A model generated the notes under the pieces. The model had not been told where the DNA came from, ran no database searches, and saw only the letters and a program-made list of their open reading frames with translations. A stretch of DNA of 64,000 bases, taken from contig NZ_JANQBB010000006.1 of the NCBI RefSeq assembly GCF_024721975.1, positions 124,001-188,000 on the forward strand, in the 5' to 3' direction. Origin of the DNA: Paenibacillus endoradicis. Its GTDB lineage: Bacteria > Bacillota > Bacilli > Paenibacillales > Paenibacillaceae. This document shows, piece after piece, positions 8,503 through 17,285 of this stretch (position 1 is its first letter; each line of letters opens with the position of its first letter). Both the position numbers and the translations under genes were made by a program.

Positions 8503-8576
8503 ATTATAATGGAGCTTTCTAATGACAGTAATCGAAGAAGCTTTCAGTATACAAAACAAACCTTACAGCTTTGTCA
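8503..8576 (-). promoter_or_regulatory. BceR-type operator and bceAB promoter
   Basis: On the minus strand TGACA-AAGC-TGTAA (8576-8563) fits the TNACA-N4-TGTAA motif known for BceR-like regulators. About 55 bases downstream is a perfect TATAAT (8508-8503) with a poor -35 17 bases before it, as expected for an activated promoter. It lies directly upstream of bceA. This strengthens the call that the adjacent two-component system controls the transporter. Confidence 0.65.
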
Positions 8577-8663
8577 CCTTTTATAGGTAGTTCAAAATGA
8601 CCGCACGTGATCACGATGAATAAGCTTCGAAGGTTATTCGACGGCGAATATGATGGAGAAGTG

Positions 8664-9749
8664 CTACAGTCTATGGATCCCTGTTGATTGAATCGCTATG
8701 ATGAAGGTTGCTCCTTCTCCTAGTTGCGATTCCACCGTAAGTTTATGTCCTAGACGCTGACAAACCTCTTGTGCCAAATACAGTCCCATACCCGTTGACT
8801 CTCCGATGGTTCTACCGTTTTCTCCTGTGAAAAAAGGCTGAAATACACGGCGAATATCGCTCGTTGCAATACCAATCCCTTGATCAATTACTTTTACAGT
8901 AGTGAGAGACTCTGTTTGTTCAAACTCTATAGTTAATGTCTTATTACCTGGTACTGGTTTGCTATATTTTAACGCATTACTAATGATCTGATGCATAACA
9001 AAACTGAACCATTTCTGATCTGTAGAAGCTGTAGCTTCCCCTATAATCCGAGGATAGATATTATATTGAATACAGATGCGTTTGTAACGATTAATAATAT
9101 CTCTTGTTACTTCATGTAACGGAACAGATCGAACATAAAGATCAAGTTCAAGCTTGTCTACCCTTGCGGAATGCAACATCATCTCAAGTCCAGATTCTAG
9201 TCTATTGGATTCCTCTTGAATGCTAAGATATAACTCTGCTTGCTCTTGCAAATTCATTATTGATCTATGTTTAACCCCATCTTGAGCTTGTTGCATTAGC
9301 ATATCGATAACCGATACTGGAGTTTTCATCTGATGAACCCATTGCAACGTAAAATGATATTGAATTTCTTGTTTTCTTCTTAAATTATCTAATTGCTCCA
9401 TATACATCGATTGCTGATTAAGGAGTAGTTGCTTCATAAGCTGTTGCTCACTAGTTCGTGCATCCTGCAATAACTGAACCGCATATAGAGGATCTTCAGC
9501 AATTAATGCTTTAGATAATGATTCATAGTATGGCTTGATTCTGAAGTAATTAATAATAAGCCAACATAACAATATGACCGTAGTGAATACAATAAAGTAA
9601 CTCATTGTACCCAGATCAATGTCTCCACTGGTTCTTTTCCATTCCAACATAAATAATCCTGCACCTAATAAGCATGCAAGATAATATATGAATATGTAAT
9701 ATTTTTGATCTGATATATACATACGTAGCATTGGAAACTTACTCTTCAT
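8664..9749 (-). CDS. bceS: BceS-type (intramembrane-sensing) histidine kinase
   Basis: A 361-residue sensor kinase with two transmembrane helices (about 19-35 and 50-68) joined by only a short extracellular loop. That is the hallmark of kinases that sense through a partner ABC transporter rather than by their own input domain. The phospho-acceptor is H139 in the WVHQMKTPVS box. The ATPase domain has the N box HQIISNALKYSKP, a DQGIGI G1 box, an FxPF-type FQPFF motif and GMGLYL. It phosphorylates the response regulator encoded just upstream. The Shine-Dalgarno is weak (GGGG about ten bases before ATG), so the start is less certain than the domain call. Confidence 0.87.
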   Translation of the reverse strand: MKSKFPMLRMYISDQKYYIFIYYLACLLGAGLFMLEWKRTSGDIDLGTMSYFIVFTTVILLCWLIINYFRIKPYYESLSKALIAEDPLYAVQLLQDARTSEQQLMKQLLLNQQSMYMEQLDNLRRKQEIQYHFTLQWVHQMKTPVSVIDMLMQQAQDGVKHRSIMNLQEQAELYLSIQEESNRLESGLEMMLHSARVDKLELDLYVRSVPLHEVTRDIINRYKRICIQYNIYPRIIGEATASTDQKWFSFVMHQIISNALKYSKPVPGNKTLTIEFEQTESLTTVKVIDQGIGIATSDIRRVFQPFFTGENGRTIGESTGMGLYLAQEVCQRLGHKLTVESQLGEGATFIIAIQSTGIHRL

Positions 9750-9830
9750 ATCCTAATACCCCATTCTCTCCTTACACAGAAGACTATTCGTACTATGTTA
9801 ACTTGAGCATTCATTTCATATGCTCTACTG

Positions 9831-10565
9831 CTACACGAGCTTGAGTTTATAACCTAGACCACGAATCGTCTCGATAGCTGAAGGTAGTCCCAATTCAGCA
9901 AATTTCTTGCGGAGTCTAGTCATATTGACTGTTAAAGTATTATCATCGACGAACTGAACATCATCCCATAAAGCTTCCAACAACTTGTCCCTTGTAACAA
10001 CTTCACCATAATAGGTAAAAAAGCATTCAGCAAGTAACAATTCATTTTTCGTTAGATCCACTAGCTGTTGCCCATAACTCAACTCATTACGAGAAAGCCA
10101 TAGCGTCATACCTTCTATCTCAATTTTACCGATCTCTCCATCAGTATTCGAGAGTAAATTATCATCCACTAGAGCAGAATTTGTTGGAGTAATCGCATAT
10201 TCGCCGTAAGCTCTTCGCAATTGACTTCTAACCTTGGCAACTAATAATTCAAGTTGCACTGGCTTCGTAATATAATCATCTCCACCATTTTCAATAGCCA
10301 TAACTTGATCCATTTCACCGTCTCTAGCGGAGATAAATATGATCGGAATATTGTAATTTTTACGTACTTGCCTACACCAATAGAAACCATCGAAATACGG
10401 TAAATTAATATCTAATAACAGAATATGTGGTTGAATTAGTTCAAATTGATCCATTATATTTTTCAATTCGTTAGCGATAAACGCTTCGTAACTATATTGC
10501 TCTAACTTCGACTTTAATACTTGAGCAATTTTGGGGTCATCCTCAACAATCATAATCGAATACAT
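9831..10565 (-). CDS. bceR: BceR-type response regulator (OmpR family)
   Basis: A response regulator of about 244 residues: receiver domain with acidic pair D9/D10, phospho-acceptor D52 in LLLDINLPYFDG, and a conserved lysine in the ITKPVQ segment, followed by an OmpR/PhoB winged helix ending in TIRGLGYKL. The start is set at ATG 10565 because AAAGGAG lies seven bases upstream; a longer reading frame extends 20 codons further but lacks family homology. The gene heads the bceR-bceS-bceA-bceB order on the minus strand. It probably binds the TNACA-N4-TGTAA site upstream of bceA. Confidence 0.88.
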   Translation of the reverse strand: MYSIMIVEDDPKIAQVLKSKLEQYSYEAFIANELKNIMDQFELIQPHILLLDINLPYFDGFYWCRQVRKNYNIPIIFISARDGEMDQVMAIENGGDDYITKPVQLELLVAKVRSQLRRAYGEYAITPTNSALVDDNLLSNTDGEIGKIEIEGMTLWLSRNELSYGQQLVDLTKNELLLAECFFTYYGEVVTRDKLLEALWDDVQFVDDNTLTVNMTRLRKKFAELGLPSAIETIRGLGYKLKLV

Positions 10566-10746
10566 CGTATAACTCCTTTTCTCATGGCCGGTTACAAAAT
10601 AGAAAGACACCGCTCCGTTTGGCATAGTGAAAGTATTGAACCGTCACTATAATACAGAAGAGGTGTCCACTACATAATAGATCAAAACATATAATGAAAT
10701 CAACTTTCCAATACCATCATATCATCTATCCAGTATAAGGAGATTG

Positions 10747-11628
10747 TTACTCTTTAATTTCTTCAAAATTCGCATCATAGAGTCGAAACATTGTTTTGTA
10801 ACCAGACTCATCCACTTTAACACCCACATCAAGTCGACCAGTAATTTGAAGTGGTTTGGATGTATAACGTAGCTTCGTTCCATCCTCAACATAGACGATC
10901 ATTATTTTGTTCCAATAGGTTTCATCTCCATTATCAAAGGGACATTCAGCACCAGGCTCTGGAATAAGAAGAAACCAGTTTTTATCTAAAGAGAGTATCT
11001 CACCCATGAACCCTTTTATTTGTACTGTACTTTTCGCCTCAGATAGATCCCAAAAGTCATTTGAAGGCGTATTTTGTTCTACGTTATCAAAGAAGCCATT
11101 CCAACTAATAGATTGATACTTGCTTTTCTTTGTCTCTTTTTTCGGTTCAGTATCAGGTTTTATAGGCTCAACAGTGGGAGCTTTTGTCGGTTCAGGCTTT
11201 ACTTTATCACTAGGTTGCTTATTAGTAGCTGCATGTGTGGATGTTGATTGTTGTTGTGTTGAAACTTGCTCGGTCGGCTTAGATGTTGGAATTGCTATTG
11301 GCACCGTTGGTGTTGGCAACGTGGAATCTACTTCCTTGCTCCCTTGAGGCGATGGTATAGCAGACTCTTTAACGTTAATCTCATTAAGATCGGTCTGAGG
11401 TTCCAATTGTTGCTCTGGAACCAGCTTTTCTGAATCATTATGTTTCAAAAGTATTGGTATTGTTGCTATCGTATTTGCTGAGTCTACTGATTCGTCAGTT
11501 ATTGTAATCCCTTCGCGAAAAGATCCCACTTGTTCCGCAGACTTCTGCTCCCCACAACCGGCAATCAGGAATAGTATAACAAGCATACATCCAATCGTTA
11601 TAATCTTGCTAACACGATGATGAATCAA
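10747..11628 (-). CDS. Lipoprotein of unknown function with Pro/Thr-rich linker
   Basis: A 293-residue protein with a signal peptide and lipobox LIAGC, so it is anchored outside the membrane. Residues from about 95 to 165 form a low-complexity linker rich in Pro, Thr, Ser, Lys and Gln. The C-terminal 125 residues form a compact domain of unknown family beginning near SISWNGFFDNVEQ, with two cysteine- or proline-containing turns. It is encoded 14 bases after an FtsX-type permease gene, so it is probably the extracellular partner of that ABC transporter, much as accessory lipoproteins work with MacB-like exporters. I do not recognise the domain. Confidence 0.7.
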   Translation of the reverse strand: MIHHRVSKIITIGCMLVILFLIAGCGEQKSAEQVGSFREGITITDESVDSANTIATIPILLKHNDSEKLVPEQQLEPQTDLNEINVKESAIPSPQGSKEVDSTLPTPTVPIAIPTSKPTEQVSTQQQSTSTHAATNKQPSDKVKPEPTKAPTVEPIKPDTEPKKETKKSKYQSISWNGFFDNVEQNTPSNDFWDLSEAKSTVQIKGFMGEILSLDKNWFLLIPEPGAECPFDNGDETYWNKIMIVYVEDGTKLRYTSKPLQITGRLDVGVKVDESGYKTMFRLYDANFEEIKE

Positions 11629-11642
11629 TGAGATTCCCCCCT

Positions 11643-12842
11643 CTAATTACGAAACAAAGTTATCGCATCGGTGCGATAAACTTTCAATGCAGGTCCTAAC
11701 GATGCAAGTAAAGCTAGAGATAATGTTGCGATAATAAGAAGCCACTCGTAGGTAGCAATCTGGAACGCCTGTAATTGCACGCCAGTTTGAATAAACAGAG
11801 AATCACTTATGACAACACCTACAATATGACCCAGTATAAGGCCCGCTATCAAACCTATTGTTGCTAACGCCATTCCTTCTGCTATCAGTGTACTCAATAT
11901 GTAAACTTTAGACTTACCAATTAAGCGTAGCAATCCAACATCACGCTTCCTCTCTTGAATGGATGCTGTCAATGCTAGAAGTAGAGCTGCCATCGCAAGT
12001 AAAACACAGATAGACATGACAATCATAAGTAATTGAGAACCTGTATCCACTACATTCAATACATCTGCCACCGCTTTACTTGAATAAACAGCTTGCACAT
12101 TATCCAATGTATCGAACTGTTGTTTCAAAGATTGAATACCTACCAACGATAACGGTTTAACAATAATTGAAGTTATTTCTTTAGCGCTATCATCATCATT
12201 ATGAACCGCCCACGCATATTCCAATCTTGTAAATACGGTGCGATCATCAGCAGTGTTCAGCTTTGGTAATATACCCACTACTTTATAGTGAAAACTATTA
12301 TGTTCATCTTTTTCATTACTTTCATGATCAAGATCAACATGTTCGACTAATCCATGAGCACCACTGAATTGATCGCCAATATGCATGCCGAGCTCCTTCG
12401 CTACTGCATATCCAACAGTAACTTCACCTAGCGCTGCATATAAATGTCCTGCTTCCAGATGACGATCCTCATATCGAGTAGCAAAATAAGCTGGAGAAAC
12501 ACCAACAATCGGATATCCATTATAATTATCCCCTGTTGTCAAACCATACGCTACATCAGTATGTTCACTCTTTTCTATTGTACTAAGTAGCTCTAGTGGA
12601 ATATTGCCTGTTGGCACTCCTACACGATAAAAAGTGTTAAGAACTAGCTGTGAATCGCTTCCATCAGCACCAATGACTAGCTCAAATGGACCATATCCTT
12701 TTTGCGCACCATGCTCTACACTATCTTTACTTATGAGGAGAAGAACAAATAATGCTACCGTAATCATGACAGCAAATATGGTTAATGCAGACAAAAGAGA
12801 GCGATATCGCATATTGTTCCAGATATATTTCCAACCATTCAT
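11643..12842 (-). CDS. FtsX/MacB-type ABC transporter permease
   Basis: A permease of about 399 residues with a MacB-like layout: an N-terminal helix (SLLSALTIFAVMITVALFVL), a long extracellular domain of roughly 230 residues, then three C-terminal helices carrying the FtsX domain (ERKRDVGLLRLIGKS). The start is put at ATG 12842, five bases after the stop of the ATPase gene and behind AAAGGG; an earlier in-frame start would run into that gene. It forms a unit with the ATPase encoded upstream and the lipoprotein encoded downstream. Such complexes export peptides or lipoproteins or act mechanically on the envelope. The substrate is unknown. Confidence 0.83.
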   Translation of the reverse strand: MNGWKYIWNNMRYRSLLSALTIFAVMITVALFVLLLISKDSVEHGAQKGYGPFELVIGADGSDSQLVLNTFYRVGVPTGNIPLELLSTIEKSEHTDVAYGLTTGDNYNGYPIVGVSPAYFATRYEDRHLEAGHLYAALGEVTVGYAVAKELGMHIGDQFSGAHGLVEHVDLDHESNEKDEHNSFHYKVVGILPKLNTADDRTVFTRLEYAWAVHNDDDSAKEITSIIVKPLSLVGIQSLKQQFDTLDNVQAVYSSKAVADVLNVVDTGSQLLMIVMSICVLLAMAALLLALTASIQERKRDVGLLRLIGKSKVYILSTLIAEGMALATIGLIAGLILGHIVGVVISDSLFIQTGVQLQAFQIATYEWLLIIATLSLALLASLGPALKVYRTDAITLFRN

Positions 12843-12847
12843 ATTCT

Positions 12848-13546
12848 TCACCCTTTCTTCGAGAGTGCATGATGCTGTATACATAAATTAATATTGTCCA
12901 TTTGAACGGTTGCAGGATACAATTGCGCTAAATGTAAATCATGTGTTACCGTCAATAGCGTCGCATTATTTTCTTCACATATATCTAGTAACAATTTCAT
13001 AATAAACGCTGCTGTTTCCCAGTCCAAGCTTCCCGTCGGCTCATCTGCAAGAATTAGTGGAGGATGATTGATTAATGCACGGATAATAGCTACACGTTGT
13101 TGCTGCCCACGTGATAATTGATAAGGACGTTGATTCTGCTTCCCGGTAAGCCCCACTCGTTCAAACCATTGCTCAATCAGCTTATTATGCTCACTTCTAC
13201 TCAAATTACGTTCCATAACAAGCTCGACATTCTGCTGCGCAGTGAGTGAAGGAATCAAATAAAAATCTTGAAAAACATAGCCAACCTTTCTGGCACGAAA
13301 TCGATCCCGTTGCATTTCATTCATCTCACTAATAACTTCTCCAGCCACTTCAACTGTGCCTTGATCAACTGCTAATATACCCCCAATAAGATGAAGTAGT
13401 GTACTTTTCCCGCTACCACTAGGCCCAAGAAGTGCGATACGCTCACCTTTCTTCACAAACCATGAAGAGACACTAATAATGGGAAGTGCTCGTTGATGCA
13501 ATTTATATGATTTTTCCAGACTGTTAACTAAGATCATATTTTCCAT
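12848..13546 (-). CDS. LolD/MacB-type ABC transporter ATP-binding protein
   Basis: An ATPase of about 232 residues. Walker A is LGPSGSGKST, the Q loop is FQDFYLIPSL, the signature LSRGQQQRV replaces the usual SGGQ by SRGQ, and Walker B with switch region is ILADEPTGSLD. ATG 13546 follows GAGAGGAGAG by about ten bases; an upstream extension would run into the phosphatase terminator. It pairs with the FtsX-type permease encoded downstream. The unit sits directly after the alkaline phosphatase gene on the same strand, separated by a hairpin, so partial read-through is possible. Confidence 0.85.
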   Translation of the reverse strand: MENMILVNSLEKSYKLHQRALPIISVSSWFVKKGERIALLGPSGSGKSTLLHLIGGILAVDQGTVEVAGEVISEMNEMQRDRFRARKVGYVFQDFYLIPSLTAQQNVELVMERNLSRSEHNKLIEQWFERVGLTGKQNQRPYQLSRGQQQRVAIIRALINHPPLILADEPTGSLDWETAAFIMKLLLDICEENNATLLTVTHDLHLAQLYPATVQMDNINLCIQHHALSKKG

Positions 13547-13578
13547 TACGATATAACTCTCCTCTCTCTGTTGTGAAA

Positions 13579-13609
13579 ATGGACAGGAGAGCAATGCTCC
13601 CCTGTCCAT
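13579..13609 (-). terminator. Hairpin after the alkaline phosphatase gene
   Basis: A stem of about 14 bp with arms around ATGGACAGG and CCTGTCCAT, one mismatch and a three-base loop, followed on the minus strand by TTTTC. It separates the phosphatase gene from the ABC operon. The T tract is short, so termination may be partial. Confidence 0.6.
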
Positions 13610-13632
13610 AAGTCTTGCTTTTGAAAAAACAA

Positions 13633-15345
13633 TTACTTCACAATGCGCTCAGATAAAGAGTCCCAAGTCATATTTTTTCCTGTAAGTTTATTGAAAGCAG
13701 CAAGTGATAAGTACAACTTGCCATTATCGAGATGACCTTGTAGTCCTGTATTTGTTCCGTTAAGGTTAACTTCGAGTTTGTTAGTTTCTACTTTCATAAC
13801 GTTCGTGCCACTTGTAATTGTAATTAAGTGGGCAGTAGCGTTCCATTCTACTTTTGCACCAAGTGCCTCAGCAAGAACTTTAGCTGGGTATAGAACTTCA
13901 TTATCTCTTGTAATCTTGAACTTAGGATATATATATTTTGCTTGCATAGTCGTTGATGTCGCCGTAAGATCAACATCAATAATTTGTGCTGATGCTTTGG
14001 CAATTTGTGTATTATCAATTTGACCACTCACGAAATCTAAAATTGGACCATACGCCCACACACCAACATCAACTGCCGAATGACCGTGACCGCTCCAACC
14101 AATTAGTAATCTTTTGCTAATCACTTGGTTATACCCACCTTCTCTTCCATATGAAGAGCCATCTCCTGCAAGAATAATTTTTGCTTCCTCATCTGTAAGG
14201 TCAGTAATCCAAGTATTTGCTTTCACAATTTTTTTGATATCATCAATAGTTACAGCAGCATTAAGTTTACTAATAAGATATTCTGATGAATTAAGTTGCT
14301 TATCCCATAGATCTAGATTCATTTCATAAATATTATCTCGAGCTAATGATAAGCCGCCCGTCTCGTGGTCTGCAGTAATTACGACTGAAGTATTGCCATA
14401 TTTTTTAGCGTAATCTAGCGCTACCTTTACTGCTGCATCAAAATCAAGAACTTCCTGTACCGTTGAAGGGAAATCATTTGCATGCGAAGCATGGTCAATA
14501 CGACCTCCTTCAATCATAATTGCAAAACCATCTTCATCTTGCTCTAGAATGCTAAGTGCCTTTGATGTCATTTGCGCTAGTGATGGTATTTCAGCTGTTC
14601 GATCTAACACATAAGGTATATGAGAGCTACTGAACAAACCAAGCGCTTTACCACTGGTTGCTGATAATGATTGAAGTTCTGAAGCATTGTCTATATAGGA
14701 ATAGCCCTTAGCTTCAAAATCAGTAATGATACTTTTGTCTGTTCGCTTACCTCCATCAGCTTTGCTGAGGAAGAATGAGCTACCACCACCGAATAAAACA
14801 TCTACGCCACTATCCAAATATTGCGAAGCAATGGCAGATTCATTATCACGGCTGCGGACATGGGACGCATACACCGCTGGTGTAGCATGAGTAATACGAG
14901 CTGTCGTTACAAGGCCTGTCGCTTTTCCCGCTACTTCCGCTGCTTCAATAACAGAAGCGAACGGTTTCGATACATCTTCGTTAGAAACACTAATTCCAGC
15001 ATTGTATGTTTTGTGACCTGTTGCAAATGCAGTTCCAGCTGAGGCAGAATCAGTAACGACTCCAGATACAATTGTGCCACCATCTTCACCACGGTCTGCG
15101 TATGTAGTGGCTTGACCAACATAAATGCTATCAAGCGTTAAATAATCGATATTCTTGTTGTACTTCAAATAATTACGAGCTGCTGAAACTTGTGCAGGAC
15201 CCATTCCATCTCCAATTAATACAATAAGATTTTTGGATTTTGCACTTTCAGATGTTTGGTTGTCTGCTGCTAGAACTGGATGAATGGATAAAGTAGAGAA
15301 TACGAGACAGCTTGCTAGCGCTGCTTTAATAACTTTCTTTTTCAA
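13633..15345 (-). CDS. phoA: Secreted alkaline phosphatase with C-terminal copper-amine-oxidase-like domain
   Basis: A 570-residue exported enzyme. It has a signal peptide ending near HPVLAAD, then a PhoA domain with LIGDGMG (D46), the nucleophile S100 in TDSASAGTAFATG, and late metal ligands in ADHETGG and the GHSAVD stretch. It hydrolyses phosphomonoesters to release phosphate outside the cell. Residues from about 455 to the end form a copper amine oxidase N-terminal-like domain, a wall or stalk module frequent in Paenibacillus secreted proteins and absent from E. coli PhoA. On the minus strand TATAAT (15432-15427) lies about 80 bases before ATG with no good -35, as in PhoP-activated promoters, but I could not find clear Pho boxes. 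Confidence 0.9.
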   Translation of the reverse strand: MKKKVIKAALASCLVFSTLSIHPVLAADNQTSESAKSKNLIVLIGDGMGPAQVSAARNYLKYNKNIDYLTLDSIYVGQATTYADRGEDGGTIVSGVVTDSASAGTAFATGHKTYNAGISVSNEDVSKPFASVIEAAEVAGKATGLVTTARITHATPAVYASHVRSRDNESAIASQYLDSGVDVLFGGGSSFFLSKADGGKRTDKSIITDFEAKGYSYIDNASELQSLSATSGKALGLFSSSHIPYVLDRTAEIPSLAQMTSKALSILEQDEDGFAIMIEGGRIDHASHANDFPSTVQEVLDFDAAVKVALDYAKKYGNTSVVITADHETGGLSLARDNIYEMNLDLWDKQLNSSEYLISKLNAAVTIDDIKKIVKANTWITDLTDEEAKIILAGDGSSYGREGGYNQVISKRLLIGWSGHGHSAVDVGVWAYGPILDFVSGQIDNTQIAKASAQIIDVDLTATSTTMQAKYIYPKFKITRDNEVLYPAKVLAEALGAKVEWNATAHLITITSGTNVMKVETNKLEVNLNGTNTGLQGHLDNGKLYLSLAAFNKLTGKNMTWDSLSERIVK

Positions 15346-15481
15346 ATTAATCCCTCCATTTGTATGTTCCTAACCAACTCATTACTTCCTTATTATCCAT
15401 AACAAAAGTTAAGAGAGTATTATGAAATTATATAGGTAATGTAAATTTAAGGGGTATTAAACAAATCAAAGCTGTTGAGCG

Positions 15482-15525
15482 CAAAAAAAAGAGTATAATC
15501 TAATGTTCATTAGACTACACTCTTC
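15482..15525 (-). terminator. Intrinsic terminator after the 102-aa gene
   Basis: A long stem around ATCTAATG/CATTAGA with outer AAGAGT/ACTCTT pairs is followed on the minus strand by eight T residues. It ends the doxX/102-aa transcription unit. Confidence 0.8.
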
Positions 15526-15549
15526 TTCTAATTCTATTGTTCAAAATTG

Positions 15550-15858
15550 CTACCATCTTCCTCCACGGAGATGTTCAATTATCGATTTAAGTTCTCCATC
15601 ATGCTGTGGAGAATCATCTCCACCCTTTATCTCGATTTTTGTAATATCAAGTTTATAAGTTTCTTTAGCGTTTGTTGGAGCAAATATAAGTTCCTGTTCA
15701 TTTTCAAGCTGAACCTGATACCCTAACTGCGCGAAAGCTGCAATGAAGTCTTTAATACTAGGTTTACGATCATCCGGAAGGAAGATAAGTGCTCTAAGCA
15801 TTTTCGTATTCGGACCATCAATAAATTTGAAATGAAATATACATTCTCGAAGTGCCAT
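15550..15858 (-). CDS. Small conserved-looking hypothetical protein
   Basis: A 102-residue soluble protein that I do not recognise. It has no signal peptide or membrane segment, is mixed alpha/beta in character, and ends with a GGGDD-like acidic turn and a basic HLRGGRW tail. AAAGGGG lies 12 bases before ATG 15858. It follows the doxX-like gene after 38 bases and shares its terminator, so it is probably co-expressed from the Fnr-controlled promoter upstream of that gene. This hints at a role in low-oxygen physiology, but no function can be stated. Confidence 0.65.
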   Translation of the reverse strand: MALRECIFHFKFIDGPNTKMLRALIFLPDDRKPSIKDFIAAFAQLGYQVQLENEQELIFAPTNAKETYKLDITKIEIKGGDDSPQHDGELKSIIEHLRGGRW

Positions 15859-15896
15859 TATTCAAATTAGCCCCTTTCATGTTGTTTTAAGCTATT

Positions 15897-16403
15897 TTAA
15901 CCTTTTTTGAATCGTGTTGCCAGTTTAGCACCAACATTTTGTTTCAACCATGGAAGAACGAAGAAGTCACCACCGAATTTACCTGCGTTACCAGCTGCTA
16001 GCATAACGATAAAGCCAAGAAGAATCATATATGGGTTAGTACTAACTGTTCCAGCGAACATGAACATGAAGTTCATTAGTAGACCAAAGAATGCGGCTGG
16101 TAATGTTAGAACACCTAGAATTAAACCAACACCTACAAGAAACTCACCCCAAGGTAGAATGAAATCAATTATTCCTACGTTTGGCAATGCAAAATGCTCA
16201 ATAAATGCATTATATAGAGGATATAGTGCTTCATCACCTTTTGCAACTGGATTAGTAACAGCGTTTTGTAGATATCCTGCTGCAGTGAATTCACCGCCAG
16301 TTATTTTTCCCCAACCACTTGTAATCCATTTGTATCCTAATACGATCCTTACTATTGCCACTATAGCGGCTGCGATTTTATTTTCTCTCCAAAACTTTAA
16401 CAT
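15897..16403 (-). CDS. DoxX-family membrane protein
   Basis: A protein of about 168 residues with four transmembrane segments and DoxX/MauE-like features: an early arginine in the first helix (IVRIVLGYKWITSGWGK), a glycine-rich GEFLVGVGLILG helix and small-residue-rich later helices. DoxX proteins associate with quinol oxidases or thiol/sulfur redox systems. ATG 16403 is chosen because GGGAG lies eight bases upstream; a GTG three codons earlier would have too short a spacer. Two Fnr-type palindromes lie upstream, one centred 41.5 bases before the predicted transcription start. Anaerobic activation is therefore likely (inference). The exact substrate is unknown. Confidence 0.82.
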   Translation of the reverse strand: MLKFWRENKIAAAIVAIVRIVLGYKWITSGWGKITGGEFTAAGYLQNAVTNPVAKGDEALYPLYNAFIEHFALPNVGIIDFILPWGEFLVGVGLILGVLTLPAAFFGLLMNFMFMFAGTVSTNPYMILLGFIVMLAAGNAGKFGGDFFVLPWLKQNVGAKLATRFKKG

Positions 16404-16432
16404 ATCAATCACTCCCTGTTGTTTATGAACCT

Positions 16433-16496
16433 AGTATACGATGGCACCATAAATGAGTATGTGATTTTAATCACATATATAGTGAAATAATTCACA
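16433..16496 (-). promoter_or_regulatory. Tandem Fnr boxes and promoter of the doxX gene
   Basis: TGTGATTTTAATCACA (16460-16475) is a perfect TGTGA-N6-TCACA palindrome. AGTGAAATAATTCACA (16481-16496) is a second site with one mismatch, exactly 21 bases away (two helical turns). On the minus strand TATACT (16438-16433) is the -10 element, giving a start near 16426. The first box is then centred at -41.5, the class II activator position used by Bacillus Fnr. The fnr gene itself lies 4 kb away. Confidence 0.8.
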
Positions 16497-16699
16497 TTTA
16501 TTATTTGGAGGTTATTCAGTGGGATAAAACAACTGAAAGCGGTGTAGTTGTTGGGTTCACCCTTAATTACAATGGAATATAATTACATTGTTTTGTATCT
16601 ATGTCATAATAGTAATACCTAGCTCTCTATAGACGAACATTACAATAGTCTTCTATTTTATTAGATTGTTTTATACGTTGAAGAAAGGTTTGATTACTA

Positions 16700-17265
16700 T
16701 GAGAAAGGTTATTGCGATTGTTATCCTTTGTTTATTTCTTAATGCTCTGAGCTTGTAAGCGTTCGAACCTCTATGACGGCTGGTATTGGAGATACTATAA
16801 AAGTCATTAAACAATATAAAGGAAGTGATACTTTCAATAACAGTACGTTGGACTATGTCTCCAAAAAGCAGCTATCTAACGATGGGGATCAATTTCTAAT
16901 GTTTTAATTGAAAACAACAATATCTATTACTCCTCACCTTATTACTCCACATTTATTAGTACGAATCCATTGCAAGATAATGTATTTCTTAAAGGTCCTT
17001 TTTCTGGATATAAATTGAAAGATATTATAACTCAGATCAAGACAAGGAAGCATCATAGCCAAAAGCGATAAAAGCAATTGGGAATCCGCTTATGAAATAT
17101 TGAACAAGCTTCCTTAGATATCTTATATTTTGGCATTTGTGGTAGCTGACTCTGTATACAACTTCCTGTACGTATCCTACTGTGGAACTTAGGGGTAATA
17201 AGTTAGGCTACGGGAAGAAATTATTGGAATTTATTGATAAGACGTTTATTGAAATGGACTGTTAA
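16700..17265 (+). pseudogene. Decayed gene for a small exported protein
   Basis: An ATG at 16700 opens a signal-peptide-like start (MRKVIAIVILCLFLNALSL) that stops after 19 codons. Reading continues in other frames: a block ending at 16907, then one from about 16890 reading ISNVLIENNNIYYSSPYYST to a stop near 17068, and a final block GYGKKLLEFIDKTFIEMDC ending at 17265. At least three frame changes or stops are needed to join these, so the gene is broken. AAGAAAGG precedes the ATG. The parent family is not recognised. The stretch from 16497 to 16699 shows nothing else I can support. Confidence 0.45.
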
Positions 17266-17285
17266 TCTAACAATGGAGTTGGTCA

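Noticed and set aside
13700..14400. Several long + strand frames opposite the alkaline phosphatase gene
   Set aside because: They are antisense shadows without ribosome binding sites or recognisable protein features; the phosphatase on the minus strand has full domain support.
15400..15480. Pho boxes before the alkaline phosphatase gene
   Set aside because: TTTACA-like hexamers occur, but I could not place several at the regular 11-base spacing needed for PhoP binding.
15907..16428. 173-codon + strand frame opposite the DoxX gene
   Set aside because: It is the complement of a clear four-helix DoxX protein that has a good ribosome binding site and promoter; the antisense product has no family likeness.
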